Positions 15,742 to 23,120 of a stretch of 64,000 bases of DNA are shown in pieces. The translations under genes were made by a program, and so were the position numbers. This DNA is from Nocardia brasiliensis NBRC 14402 (lineage in GTDB: Bacteria; Actinomycetota; Actinomycetes; Mycobacteriales; Mycobacteriaceae): positions 1 to 64,000 of the forward strand of contig NZ_BAFT02000066.1 of NCBI RefSeq assembly GCF_000308475.2. The letters are read 5' to 3'. Position 1 is the stretch's first letter. Each line of letters begins with the position of its first letter. The notes beneath the pieces are model-generated. The model made no database searches. It saw only the letters and a list, made by a program, of their open reading frames with translations, and was not told the origin of the DNA.

Positions 15742-17737
15742 CATCTCGCGCCCAGCCGACGACGGTGGTGCCGGGTGGCTGCCGGACGAGGCGACGCTGA
15801 ATCGTCTTGCCGGCGAATTCTTCTCGGCGCTGCCGTCGGCGTCGGCGGCCCTGCCCGCCACACCGGCGGGCGTGAGCGTGGCACAGCCGGACTTCCCGAC
15901 GTCGCCGCCGAATGTGCCTGTGCCGTCACCGGTGCCGACGGCGACTTCCCCGGGCGCGCCGGGGTTTTCGGGTGCCCCGCACCCGGGCGCGCATCCGCCG
16001 GTGGGTACGTCGGGCGCGACCGGCACCGGACGCGAGGCACCGGGTACCTACGTCCCCGGTGTGTCCGGTGTCGAAGTGCCGTCGGGTACTGCGACCCCTG
16101 CTGTAGCGACATCGGATACGGCGCAAGGAGTCTCGGGCAGCCCGCCGCCGGGCGGTCGAACTCCGGAACCCTCCGTGCCCGGCGCGGCGTCCGCGGCGAC
16201 TCCGAGATCCGCCGGCGCTGCACCGCCCGGTGGCGCCACTCCCGTCCCGTACGTACCGACCTGGGGCAGCGACGTTCCGATGTCGGACGCGGCCGGGCGG
16301 TCGTCGAACTCGGCGGTGAACCCCGCAGACGTCCACCGCGATCCGTTCCTCGCCGCACTGCCCTCGCTCCGGGAAGTGCTGTCTCCGCAGCGCTTTCCCG
16401 AGGCCGCGCGGCAACCGTCGACGGCGCCGAGCTTCTATTTCCTGGAGCCCACGGCGGCGGCACCGGTCCCGAGCGGTATCGCGCCGAACCGTTTCCCCGC
16501 CGCGCACCCACCGTTCGACGTGCACGCGGTGCGCAACGATTTCCCGATCCTGCGGGAGCAGGTGAACGGCCATCCGCTGGTCTGGTTCGACAACGCCGCG
16601 ACCACGCAGAAGCCACGGGCGGTGATCGAGCGCATCGCGCGCTTCTACGAACACGAGAACTCCAATATCCACCGCGCCGCACACGAATTGGCGGCGCGCT
16701 CCACCGATGCCTACGAGCAGGCCCGCGATATCGTGGCTCAGTTCATCGGCGCGGCTTCGGCCGAGGAGATCATCTTCGTCCGCGGCGCGACCGAGGGCAT
16801 CAACCTGATCGCACAGACCTGGGGCCGCAAGAATCTGCGTGCGGGCGACGAGATCGTCATCTCCCATCTGGAACACCACGCGAACATCGTGCCCTGGCAG
16901 CTGCTGGCGGCCGAGACCGGCGCCCAGCTGCGGGTCATCCCGGTGGACGACAACGGTGAGCTGCTGCTCGGCGAATACACCCGGCTGCTTTCCGATCGCA
17001 CCAAACTCGTTTCGGTGACCCATGTCTCGAACGCGCTCGGCACCATCACGCCGGTGCGCGAGATCGTCGCCGAGGCGCAGCGCGCGGGTGCGGTCACGCT
17101 CGTCGACGGCGCGCAATCGGTGCCGCACGCCGCCATCGATGTGCGCTCGATCGGCGCGGACTTCTTCGTGTTCTCCGGCCACAAGGTGTTCGGCCCCACC
17201 GGAATCGGCGTGGTCTACGGGAAATCCGAGGTACTGCAGGACGTACCGCCGTGGCAGGGCGGGGGCAACATGATCAGCGACGTGACCCTGGAACGTTCGC
17301 TGTTCCAGCCGCCCCCCGGGCGATTCGAGGCGGGCACCGGGAATATCGCCGACGCGGTCGGTCTCGGTGCCGCGATCGAGTACGTCCAGCGCCTCGGTAT
17401 GGACGCCATCGCCCGCTACGAGCACGGGCTGCTCGAGTACGCGACGCCGCGGGTCGCCGCGGTGCCGGGTGTCCGGCTGGTGGGCACCGCCGCGGAGAAG
17501 GCGAGCGTGCTCTCCTTCGTCATGGCGGGTCACGAACCGATCGAGGTCGGTAAAGCCTTGAACGAGAAGGGCATCGCGGTCCGGGCGGGGCACCACTGCG
17601 CCCAGCCCATCCTGCGACGGCTGGGTCTGGAGGCGACGGTGCGCCCGTCGTTCGCCTTCTACAACACCTGCGCGGAGATCGACCGGATGGTCGCCGCTCT
17701 CGAAGAATTGGCAGTGCGCACCCCGCGATCGCGCTGA
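15713..17737 (+). CDS. Family 2A encapsulin cargo: cysteine desulfurase with disordered N-terminal domain
   Basis: A 674-aa SufS-type cysteine desulfurase with a long cargo-loading extension. Residues 1 to about 267 are Pro/Ala/Gly/Ser/Thr-rich and look disordered, with short hydrophobic islands (LNRLAGEFFSALP near residue 26, DPFLAALPSLREVL, and APSFYFLEP near 240). From residue 268 (FDVHAVRNDFPIL) it is a PLP class-V enzyme: WFDNAATTQKP, SHLEHHANIVPW, the PLP-binding Lys491 in SGHKVFG, and active-site Cys629 in RAGHHCAQP. It would release sulfur from cysteine inside the shell. The ATG overlaps the shell gene by 29 bases and has GAGGTGGG upstream. SufS for FeS assembly usually lacks such an extension. 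Confidence 0.93.
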   Translation: MTTHRPTGADISRPADDGGAGWLPDEATLNRLAGEFFSALPSASAALPATPAGVSVAQPDFPTSPPNVPVPSPVPTATSPGAPGFSGAPHPGAHPPVGTSGATGTGREAPGTYVPGVSGVEVPSGTATPAVATSDTAQGVSGSPPPGGRTPEPSVPGAASAATPRSAGAAPPGGATPVPYVPTWGSDVPMSDAAGRSSNSAVNPADVHRDPFLAALPSLREVLSPQRFPEAARQPSTAPSFYFLEPTAAAPVPSGIAPNRFPAAHPPFDVHAVRNDFPILREQVNGHPLVWFDNAATTQKPRAVIERIARFYEHENSNIHRAAHELAARSTDAYEQARDIVAQFIGAASAEEIIFVRGATEGINLIAQTWGRKNLRAGDEIVISHLEHHANIVPWQLLAAETGAQLRVIPVDDNGELLLGEYTRLLSDRTKLVSVTHVSNALGTITPVREIVAEAQRAGAVTLVDGAQSVPHAAIDVRSIGADFFVFSGHKVFGPTGIGVVYGKSEVLQDVPPWQGGGNMISDVTLERSLFQPPPGRFEAGTGNIADAVGLGAAIEYVQRLGMDAIARYEHGLLEYATPRVAAVPGVRLVGTAAEKASVLSFVMAGHEPIEVGKALNEKGIAVRAGHHCAQPILRRLGLEATVRPSFAFYNTCAEIDRMVAALEELAVRTPRSR

Positions 17738-17754
17738 GCGCTGCACCTTCGATC

Positions 17755-17800
17755 ACACCGAGGCAGCAGGGAGGATCCCCCGGCTGCCTCGGTGTTTCCC
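17755..17800. terminator. Bidirectional terminator between cargo gene and polysaccharide deacetylase
   Basis: A perfect 13-bp inverted repeat, ACACCGAGGCAGC (17755-17767) and GCTGCCTCGGTGT (17783-17795), with TTT following, sits between two converging genes. Confidence 0.85.
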
Positions 17801-17821
17801 GTTGAGCAGGCCCGGCCGCGA

Positions 17822-18835
17822 TCAGTAGGACTGCGCCCGATCTGACCAATGTGCGTTCAACTCGCCGGACACGCCTGCCGGAAAAATGATCTTGATCGGG
17901 TTACCGTCCGAGGTGTAACGCTGGTCGGGGCGCTCGGCAAGCCGGTCGAGCCAATACGTCGAGTCGAAGGCGACCGGCTCTCTGCCCGAACGGATTCGCG
18001 GCACCGCGGTGCGGTCGATGGAACCGAACGGGGACGGAGCGGGCTCGGCGCCGACCAGCATGACGGAGTCGAAGGCGTAGTGGGTGCCTGCCCAGTCGCC
18101 CGCGACGGCCAGGGCGCGGTCGGCCGGATAGATCCCGAGCGGCAACGCCATGGTGCGCACCGGACCGGGCGTCGCGGCCGTGATCGCGCGGACGTTCTCG
18201 GCCAGCTCGCGCTGCACGCCGGCGCCGTCGAGCTGACCGAGGTTCGCGTGGGCGGCGGTGTGGGCGCCGATCTCGTAGCCGTGCGCCGCGAGCCAGGACA
18301 GTGCGCGCTCGTTGCCCGCGAAGGGCTCGTTGTTGACATAAAAGGTTGCGGTAGGGGCGAAGTCGGGATGCTCGGCGCGGAACTGCTCGAGGATGCCGAG
18401 CGCGGTGTCGGGTGCGGGCTGCCCGTTGTCGGTGAACGAGACCTGACTCAGGGTCGAATCGTCGAAGGTGAGGACCACGGGATGGGTGCCTGCGGGGATG
18501 TCGATGGCAGCGGAGGCATAAGCCGACGCGGTCACCGGCCGATAGTTCTCCCGGTACAGCCGATCGAGCTCGGCCCGGAACTTGGCCGGGGTCTGGTCGT
18601 ACTCGCTGACCGGCGCCGCGGACAGCTGGTGATACATCAGGATCGGCACGACCCCGAGTTCGTTCGCCTGCACCGCAACGGGATCGGGCGCCGGTGCGAC
18701 CGCGGACACGGCGTCCGCCGTCGCGCTCACCCGCTGGTCCCCTACGGCGGATTCCGCCGCGGTACATCCCGTGCCGGCCGCGAACAACAATGCCGACAAC
18801 ATAACTCGAACACCGATCGTTGTGCTCTTCGCCAT
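17822..18835 (-). CDS. Secreted polysaccharide deacetylase family protein
   Basis: A 337-aa exported NodB-homology-domain protein, predicted to deacetylate a cell-wall or capsular polysaccharide. After a hydrophobic N-terminus ending in Cys (LLFAAGTGC, a weak lipobox) come PILMYHQLS, the metal/catalytic VVLTFDDS motif, TATFYVNNE and the HTAAHANL metal-binding His motif in YEIGAHTAAHANL. The catalytic motifs are close to canonical (TFDD; H-x4-H). The start at 18835 gives a clean signal peptide; the frame is open upstream to 18985. It is divergent from a secreted glycoside-hydrolase-like gene. Confidence 0.82.
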   Translation of the reverse strand: MAKSTTIGVRVMLSALLFAAGTGCTAAESAVGDQRVSATADAVSAVAPAPDPVAVQANELGVVPILMYHQLSAAPVSEYDQTPAKFRAELDRLYRENYRPVTASAYASAAIDIPAGTHPVVLTFDDSTLSQVSFTDNGQPAPDTALGILEQFRAEHPDFAPTATFYVNNEPFAGNERALSWLAAHGYEIGAHTAAHANLGQLDGAGVQRELAENVRAITAATPGPVRTMALPLGIYPADRALAVAGDWAGTHYAFDSVMLVGAEPAPSPFGSIDRTAVPRIRSGREPVAFDSTYWLDRLAERPDQRYTSDGNPIKIIFPAGVSGELNAHWSDRAQSY

Positions 18836-18946
18836 CGGTCCAACGCTACGCGAACTCGCCGATTTTCCCATGGAGGACATTGACCGAAAGTAATCGCGAC
18901 AGTGCGGCACAGCCGGGATAGTAGAAACATCTTCGAACGAAAGTTG

Positions 18947-20554
18947 GTGTGCGCGTTGCTCGAATGGGTCCGCCTTACAGGACACCGACGGTTGACGGCA
19001 GTAATTGTTACCGCAGCCTTATCGATTCTCGTCGCTTCTGTGACCATCAGCTCGGTCCGGGCCGAACCCACCGGTTTGACGGTGACCGGTGTGCCCGCGG
19101 GCACGATCGGCGCGACGGCCTTGTCCGCCTTGACATTGCGGGTGGACGCGCGCGATCACGATCCGCGCGCCATGCGACTCGAGCTGGACGGCGAGCCGGT
19201 CACCGGACAGGTCGAGGGCAATTCCGTGGTGTACAGACCGGAGAGACTAGCCAGTGGGGGGCACAGATTCACCGCCGAGATCCCGGCCGGGGGCGCGTTC
19301 GGCTTCTTGCGGACGGGCCCGGGGGCGACCGAGACCTTCACCGTGGACAACGACGCACCTGTGCTCGAGGTGAGCCAACCGGCGAACGTGACGTCCTACC
19401 GTCAGCCGGTCACCGTGCGCGGCAAAGCCCAAGGCGCAGAACGCGTATCGATCGGCGATCAGACCGCGGCCCCCGCGGCCGACGGAACATTCGAGATCCC
19501 CCTCCCGCGCGCACCGATCGGCGCGCGCGTGGTCGCGGTCGATCTCGCGGGCAACGAAACCACCCAGCCGATCACCACGGCCATGGAGACGGCACCGATC
19601 CGGGCGGTCCACGTCACCGCGCACGCGTGGTCGCACGAGGGGCTGCGCGAGGACGTGCTGAACCTGGCCCGCGACGGCCGGATCGACACGGTCCAGCTCG
19701 ATATCAAGGACGAGGACGGCGTCGTCGGCTACGACTCCCAGGTGCCGCTCGCCCGCGAGTCCGGCGCCGTCGAGGCGATCTACGACGCGCCCGCCGCACT
19801 GCGGCAACTGCACGACATGGGCCTGCGCGTAGTCGGCCGCATCGTCGCGTTCCGCGACAGCCGGATGGCCGAATGGGCCTGGCACGCCGGGCATCCGGAC
19901 TGGGTCATCCAGAACCCCGGCGGCGGACCCTACGCGAGCAAATACGGGCCGATCGCGTTCACCAATTTCGCCAGTCCCGAAATGCGCCGATACAACATCG
20001 ATCTCGCCGTCGAGGCGGCGAAACTCGGTTTCGACGGCATCATGTACGACTACATCCGCCGCCCCGACGGTGACCTCTCGCAGATGGTGTTCCCCGGATC
20101 CACCGAGTCCCCGAGCATTTCGATCGCCGAGTTCCTGCGCGAGAGCCGCGATCCCGTGCGCGACGCGGGCGCCGATCAGAGCGCCGCCGTCTTCGGCATC
20201 GCCTCGACCCGCCCGGACCAGATCGCGCAGGACATTCCGCGCATGGCCCGCCACGTCGACTACATCGCACCGATGCTGTATCCGTCGCATTGGAACGCGG
20301 GTGAGTACGGCGTCGCGAACCCCGACTCCCAGCCTTACGACATCGTGTTCCGCTCACTCCAGGACTTCCGCGCCCAGACCCAGGGCACCGGCGCGAAAAT
20401 CGTGCCCTGGCTCCAGGATTTCAGCCTCGGCGTGAACTACGGCCCGCACGAGGTGCAGGCTCAGATCGATGCGTCCCGCGACGCGGGCGTGCACGGCTTC
20501 TTCCTCTGGAGCCCGACGGTGCGGTACCACCTGGCGGGCGCGGCACCCGCCTGA
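18947..20554 (+). CDS. Secreted putative glycoside hydrolase (DUF4015/GH13-like)
   Basis: About 535 aa, exported. A signal segment (LTAVIVTAALSILVASVTIS) is followed by two beta-sandwich-like regions of about 90 aa each (GVPAGTIGATALSALTLRV; then DNDAPVLEVSQPANV) and a C-terminal TIM-barrel of the putative glycoside hydrolase family: VHVTAHAW, DTVQLDIKDEDGVVGYDSQV, GLRVVGRIVAFRD, GFDGIMYDYIRRPDGD and APMLYPSHW. DYIR and the LDIKD motif supply candidate acidic catalytic residues. Start is uncertain: GTG 18947 gives a normal signal peptide, while GTG 18902 adds 15 residues. Substrate unknown. Confidence 0.78.
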   Translation: MCALLEWVRLTGHRRLTAVIVTAALSILVASVTISSVRAEPTGLTVTGVPAGTIGATALSALTLRVDARDHDPRAMRLELDGEPVTGQVEGNSVVYRPERLASGGHRFTAEIPAGGAFGFLRTGPGATETFTVDNDAPVLEVSQPANVTSYRQPVTVRGKAQGAERVSIGDQTAAPAADGTFEIPLPRAPIGARVVAVDLAGNETTQPITTAMETAPIRAVHVTAHAWSHEGLREDVLNLARDGRIDTVQLDIKDEDGVVGYDSQVPLARESGAVEAIYDAPAALRQLHDMGLRVVGRIVAFRDSRMAEWAWHAGHPDWVIQNPGGGPYASKYGPIAFTNFASPEMRRYNIDLAVEAAKLGFDGIMYDYIRRPDGDLSQMVFPGSTESPSISIAEFLRESRDPVRDAGADQSAAVFGIASTRPDQIAQDIPRMARHVDYIAPMLYPSHWNAGEYGVANPDSQPYDIVFRSLQDFRAQTQGTGAKIVPWLQDFSLGVNYGPHEVQAQIDASRDAGVHGFFLWSPTVRYHLAGAAPA

Positions 20555-20572
20555 GTCCGCTTGGCGCGCAAC

Positions 20573-20604
20573 GGCAGATGGAGTGCGTCACGGCTCCATC
20601 TGCC
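20573..20604. terminator. Bidirectional terminator (hairpin)
   Basis: Perfect 11-bp inverted repeat GGCAGATGGAG (20573-20583) / CTCCATCTGCC (20594-20604) between the converging glycoside-hydrolase-like and SDR genes. Confidence 0.8.
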
Positions 20605-20612
20605 CTCCGGGC

Positions 20613-21329
20613 TCACCCGCTGAACACGTCGAACACTTCTTCGGCCCGGTCCCGGGCGCGGTACATGTCCCAGGCCTTGTCGGCGAGTTCGTCGGGGTCG
20701 AGGGTGTGGCCCGCCGCATCACCGAAATGCCCGGGAGCCGCGGTGACCATGGCGTGGATGTCACCGCGCTCGATCAGGCCGCCGATGGTCAGGGTGCCCG
20801 CGTAGACACCGCGGCCGGCGAGACCGGCGTGCAATGTGACCGCGTAGTTGCGCAACGCAGCCGAGGCCAAGGCCAGTTGCCCGAGCATCGGCATGGGCAG
20901 CACGCTGGAGAGCCCGCCCGCGAACAGCAGTCCGCCGGAACCGCGTTCGAGCATGCCCGGCAGGACCTCGCGCACCAGCTCCAGCGCGGGCCAGACCAGT
21001 TCGAAGCCGGATTGTGCGGTCGCCACGTCTATTTCGGTGATGTCGGCGAGCGGGGCGGCAGGCTGGGTCGTCGCAGGCCCGTAGTAGGCCACTTCCACCT
21101 CCCCGCCGATCGCGGCCAGCGCGGACTTCAACTGGGCGGGATCGGTGATGTCGGCAGCCTGGGCCGTGGCATCGATTCCCTGCGCGGCAAGGTCTTTCAA
21201 ATACTGCTCGTGCCGAGCCGGGCTGCGCGAGATCAGCGCGACCCGGAAGCCTTCGCGGCCGAAGCGCGCGGCCATCGACATGCCGAGGCCGGGACCGGCG
21301 CCGACGATCACCGCTGTTGCTGGGGACAT
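20613..21329 (-). CDS. Atypical SDR-family protein
   Basis: A 238-aa Rossmann protein with cofactor motif VIVGAGPGLGMSMA and ISRSPAR, which favours NADP(H). The usual catalytic pair is missing: where YxxxK is expected the protein reads LALAS (in MLGQLALASAALRNY), although SS of the catalytic-Ser region remains in GGLSSVLPM. It may therefore be a non-standard reductase or a nucleotide-binding regulator. The ATG at 21329 follows AGGAGG. A divergent TetR gene and two oppositely oriented dyads upstream suggest repression by that TetR. Confidence 0.8.
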   Translation of the reverse strand: MSPATAVIVGAGPGLGMSMAARFGREGFRVALISRSPARHEQYLKDLAAQGIDATAQAADITDPAQLKSALAAIGGEVEVAYYGPATTQPAAPLADITEIDVATAQSGFELVWPALELVREVLPGMLERGSGGLLFAGGLSSVLPMPMLGQLALASAALRNYAVTLHAGLAGRGVYAGTLTIGGLIERGDIHAMVTAAPGHFGDAAGHTLDPDELADKAWDMYRARDRAEEVFDVFSG

Positions 21330-21348
21330 CTCTCTCCTCCTGGATCTT

Positions 21349-21396
21349 GAGGGGCTCCTCATTTTCAGAAGGTAGCACGAAATCGAGGAGCCCCTC
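21349..21396. promoter_or_regulatory. Paired TetR operator dyads
   Basis: GAGGGGCTCCTC (21349-21360) and its exact reverse complement GAGGAGCCCCTC (21385-21396) lie in the SDR/TetR gap. Each copy is itself a near-dyad (GAGG-N4-CCTC), centres 36 bp apart. A TAGGAT hexamer at 21405-21410, 8 bases before the ATG at 21418, may be the tetR -10. Confidence 0.65.
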
Positions 21397-21417
21397 GACT
21401 TTTGTAGGATGGTCCCC

Positions 21418-21972
21418 ATGACCAGACCGCTGCGCCGTGACGCGGCCCGCAACCGCGAGAAGCTGCTGCGCGAAGCCGCGGATGTATTCACCGAGCAGGG
21501 CCTGGACGGTTCCCTGGAGGAGATCGCGCGCCGCGCCGGAGTGAGCATCGGCACGCTGTACAACCACTTCCCGCACCGGGACGCGCTGATCGAAGCGCTG
21601 CTCCCACCCCGTTTGGCAGCGCTGGACGAGTTCGCCGTCCGCGCGGCGGCCGAGCCGGACGCCTGGGCGGCGCTCACCGGATTCCTCGAAGATCTACTCG
21701 GCCAGATGACCGCCGACCGCGGCCTGCTCGAGGCTCTCACTCGCGATCACCCCGCCGCCGACCAGCTGGCCGCGGCCTGCCATCGCGGCATGTCGCACTT
21801 GGCCACCCTGTTGGAACGGGCCCGGCGCGCGGGCGTGCTGCGCGCGGACGCGAGCGACGAGGACGTGACGAATCTGGTATGGGCGCTGTCGCTGCTCGGC
21901 GAGGCCACCGGCTCCCCCGCCTGGCGGCGCTGCCTGGAATTCGTGTTCGACGGCCTGCGTTCGAGCAAGTAG
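21418..21972 (+). CDS. TetR/AcrR-family transcriptional regulator
   Basis: A 184-aa repressor candidate. The N-terminal helix-turn-helix is clear: RNREKLLREAADVFTEQG, LEEIARRAGVSIGTLYNHFP. The C-terminal half is helical, with TADRGLLEALTRDHPAA. ATG 21418 is preferred over ATG 21409 because a -10-like TAGGAT ends 8 bases earlier, which fits a leaderless mRNA. Probable targets are itself and the divergent SDR. The downstream hydrolase (28-base gap) is likely co-transcribed. Confidence 0.86.
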   Translation: MTRPLRRDAARNREKLLREAADVFTEQGLDGSLEEIARRAGVSIGTLYNHFPHRDALIEALLPPRLAALDEFAVRAAAEPDAWAALTGFLEDLLGQMTADRGLLEALTRDHPAADQLAAACHRGMSHLATLLERARRAGVLRADASDEDVTNLVWALSLLGEATGSPAWRRCLEFVFDGLRSSK

Positions 21973-22000
21973 ACCGACCCCTCGCGAAAGGATCAGTACT

Positions 22001-22780
22001 GTGCCGCATGCCAAGGCCGCCGACGGCGTTCGCCTCGCGTACCAGACCGCGGGCGCCGGCACACCGCTGGTCCTGCTCGCCGGACAGGCCAACAACCACC
22101 ACTGGTGGGACGGGATCCGCACGGACTTCGAAACCCGGTATCGCACCGTCACTCTCGACTGGCGCGGCACCGGCGACAGCGACAAACCCGACGAGGCGTA
22201 CAGCACAGTGGGTTTCGCCGCGGATGTGGTCGCCGTGCTCGACGATCTCGGGATCGAGCGGGCGGCGGTGTACGGCACGTCGATGGGCGGGCGGGTCGGC
22301 CAGTGGCTGGCGGCCCGGCATCCGGATCGGGTGCACGCACTGGTACTCGGCTGCACGTCACCGGGTGGCAGGCACAGCGTCGAACGCGGCCCCGAGATCA
22401 GGCAGTCACTCATCCAGCCCGACGCGACCGCGGCCCGGCAGGCGCTGCTGGAGTTGATGTACACACCGGAGTGGCTGGCCCGCACGCCCGGCCCGTTCAC
22501 TACGCTCGGCGACCCCGCGATGCCCGCCTACGCCAAGCGCAGGCACCTGGTCGCGAGCAACAAGCACAACGCGTGGGACGTGCTGCCGGAGATCGGCGCG
22601 CCGACGCTGGTGGTGCACGGCACCGAGGACCGATTCAATCCCGTGGCGAATGCGCCGCTGCTGGCCGAGCGGATCCCGCACGCGCGCATGCAGCTGATCC
22701 CCGGCGCTCGACACGCCTACTTCGATGAGTTCCGCGAGGTGGCCGGCTCGCTCGTCCTGGATTTCCTCGATGCGACCTGA
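22001..22780 (+). CDS. Alpha/beta hydrolase
   Basis: A 259-aa cytoplasmic alpha/beta hydrolase. The nucleophile elbow is GTSMGG, the acid is Asp in VVHGTEDRFNP and the His is in PGARHAYFDEF. The oxyanion region LVLLAGQANNHHWWDG is typical of small ester/lactone hydrolases such as the 3-oxoadipate enol-lactonase group. GTG start at 22001 with AAAGGA upstream. It follows the TetR gene by 28 bases, so it may be regulated with it. Substrate unknown. Confidence 0.82.
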   Translation: MPHAKAADGVRLAYQTAGAGTPLVLLAGQANNHHWWDGIRTDFETRYRTVTLDWRGTGDSDKPDEAYSTVGFAADVVAVLDDLGIERAAVYGTSMGGRVGQWLAARHPDRVHALVLGCTSPGGRHSVERGPEIRQSLIQPDATAARQALLELMYTPEWLARTPGPFTTLGDPAMPAYAKRRHLVASNKHNAWDVLPEIGAPTLVVHGTEDRFNPVANAPLLAERIPHARMQLIPGARHAYFDEFREVAGSLVLDFLDAT

Positions 22781-23120
22781 TCCTCGAACGTATCCACCCC
22801 CGCTCCCTTTTCAGTATATCCAATTAATCAGCCAATTGTCAAAACCTTGACTTCATAAGTGCCGCAGAGTTAATCTATAAATGCGGGAAACATTCGAAAC
22901 GGATTCGATCCGAGCAAATAACTTCGAATGCCTATTGCGCTGCCGGAAATCTGCGAGTAATTTGAGGCGTTGCGCAGGCCGCCTCCTGTCCGGACTCTCG
23001 AATCAAACAGCAGTGAGTATCACCGTTCGCGGTGATGCTCACTTTCTTGCTGATGCGTGAGCTCTGTCCGCAGGCGTGCACGTGCAATTCGTCAGCAGCG
23101 AAGTCCCGAAAGGACGCACC
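22781..23120 (+). promoter_or_regulatory. rpoB2 promoter and structured leader region
   Basis: This 340-base gap is AT-richer than its surroundings and contains no gene. A good vegetative promoter is visible: TTGACT (22847-22852), 18-bp spacer, TAATCT (22871-22876), putting transcription start near 22883. The predicted 237-nt leader has a nested stem, CATTCGAA (22891-22898) with TTCGAATG (22923-22930) enclosing CGGAT-TCG-ATCCG (22900-22912). It also has a long hairpin, AGTGAGTATCACCG / CGGTGATGCTCACT (23012-23025, 23030-23043; one G-U pair) around a TTCG loop, followed by TTTCTT. The last hairpin ends 77 bases before the rpoB2 GTG and could be an attenuator. Confidence 0.65.
23012..23043 (+). 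terminator. Candidate attenuator hairpin in the rpoB2 leader
   Basis: A 14-bp stem with a TTCG loop and one G-U mismatch pair is followed by a short T-rich run (TTTCTT). It resembles an intrinsic terminator but sits inside the leader of the gene it precedes, so it may act by attenuation or simply end upstream transcription. Confidence 0.5.
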
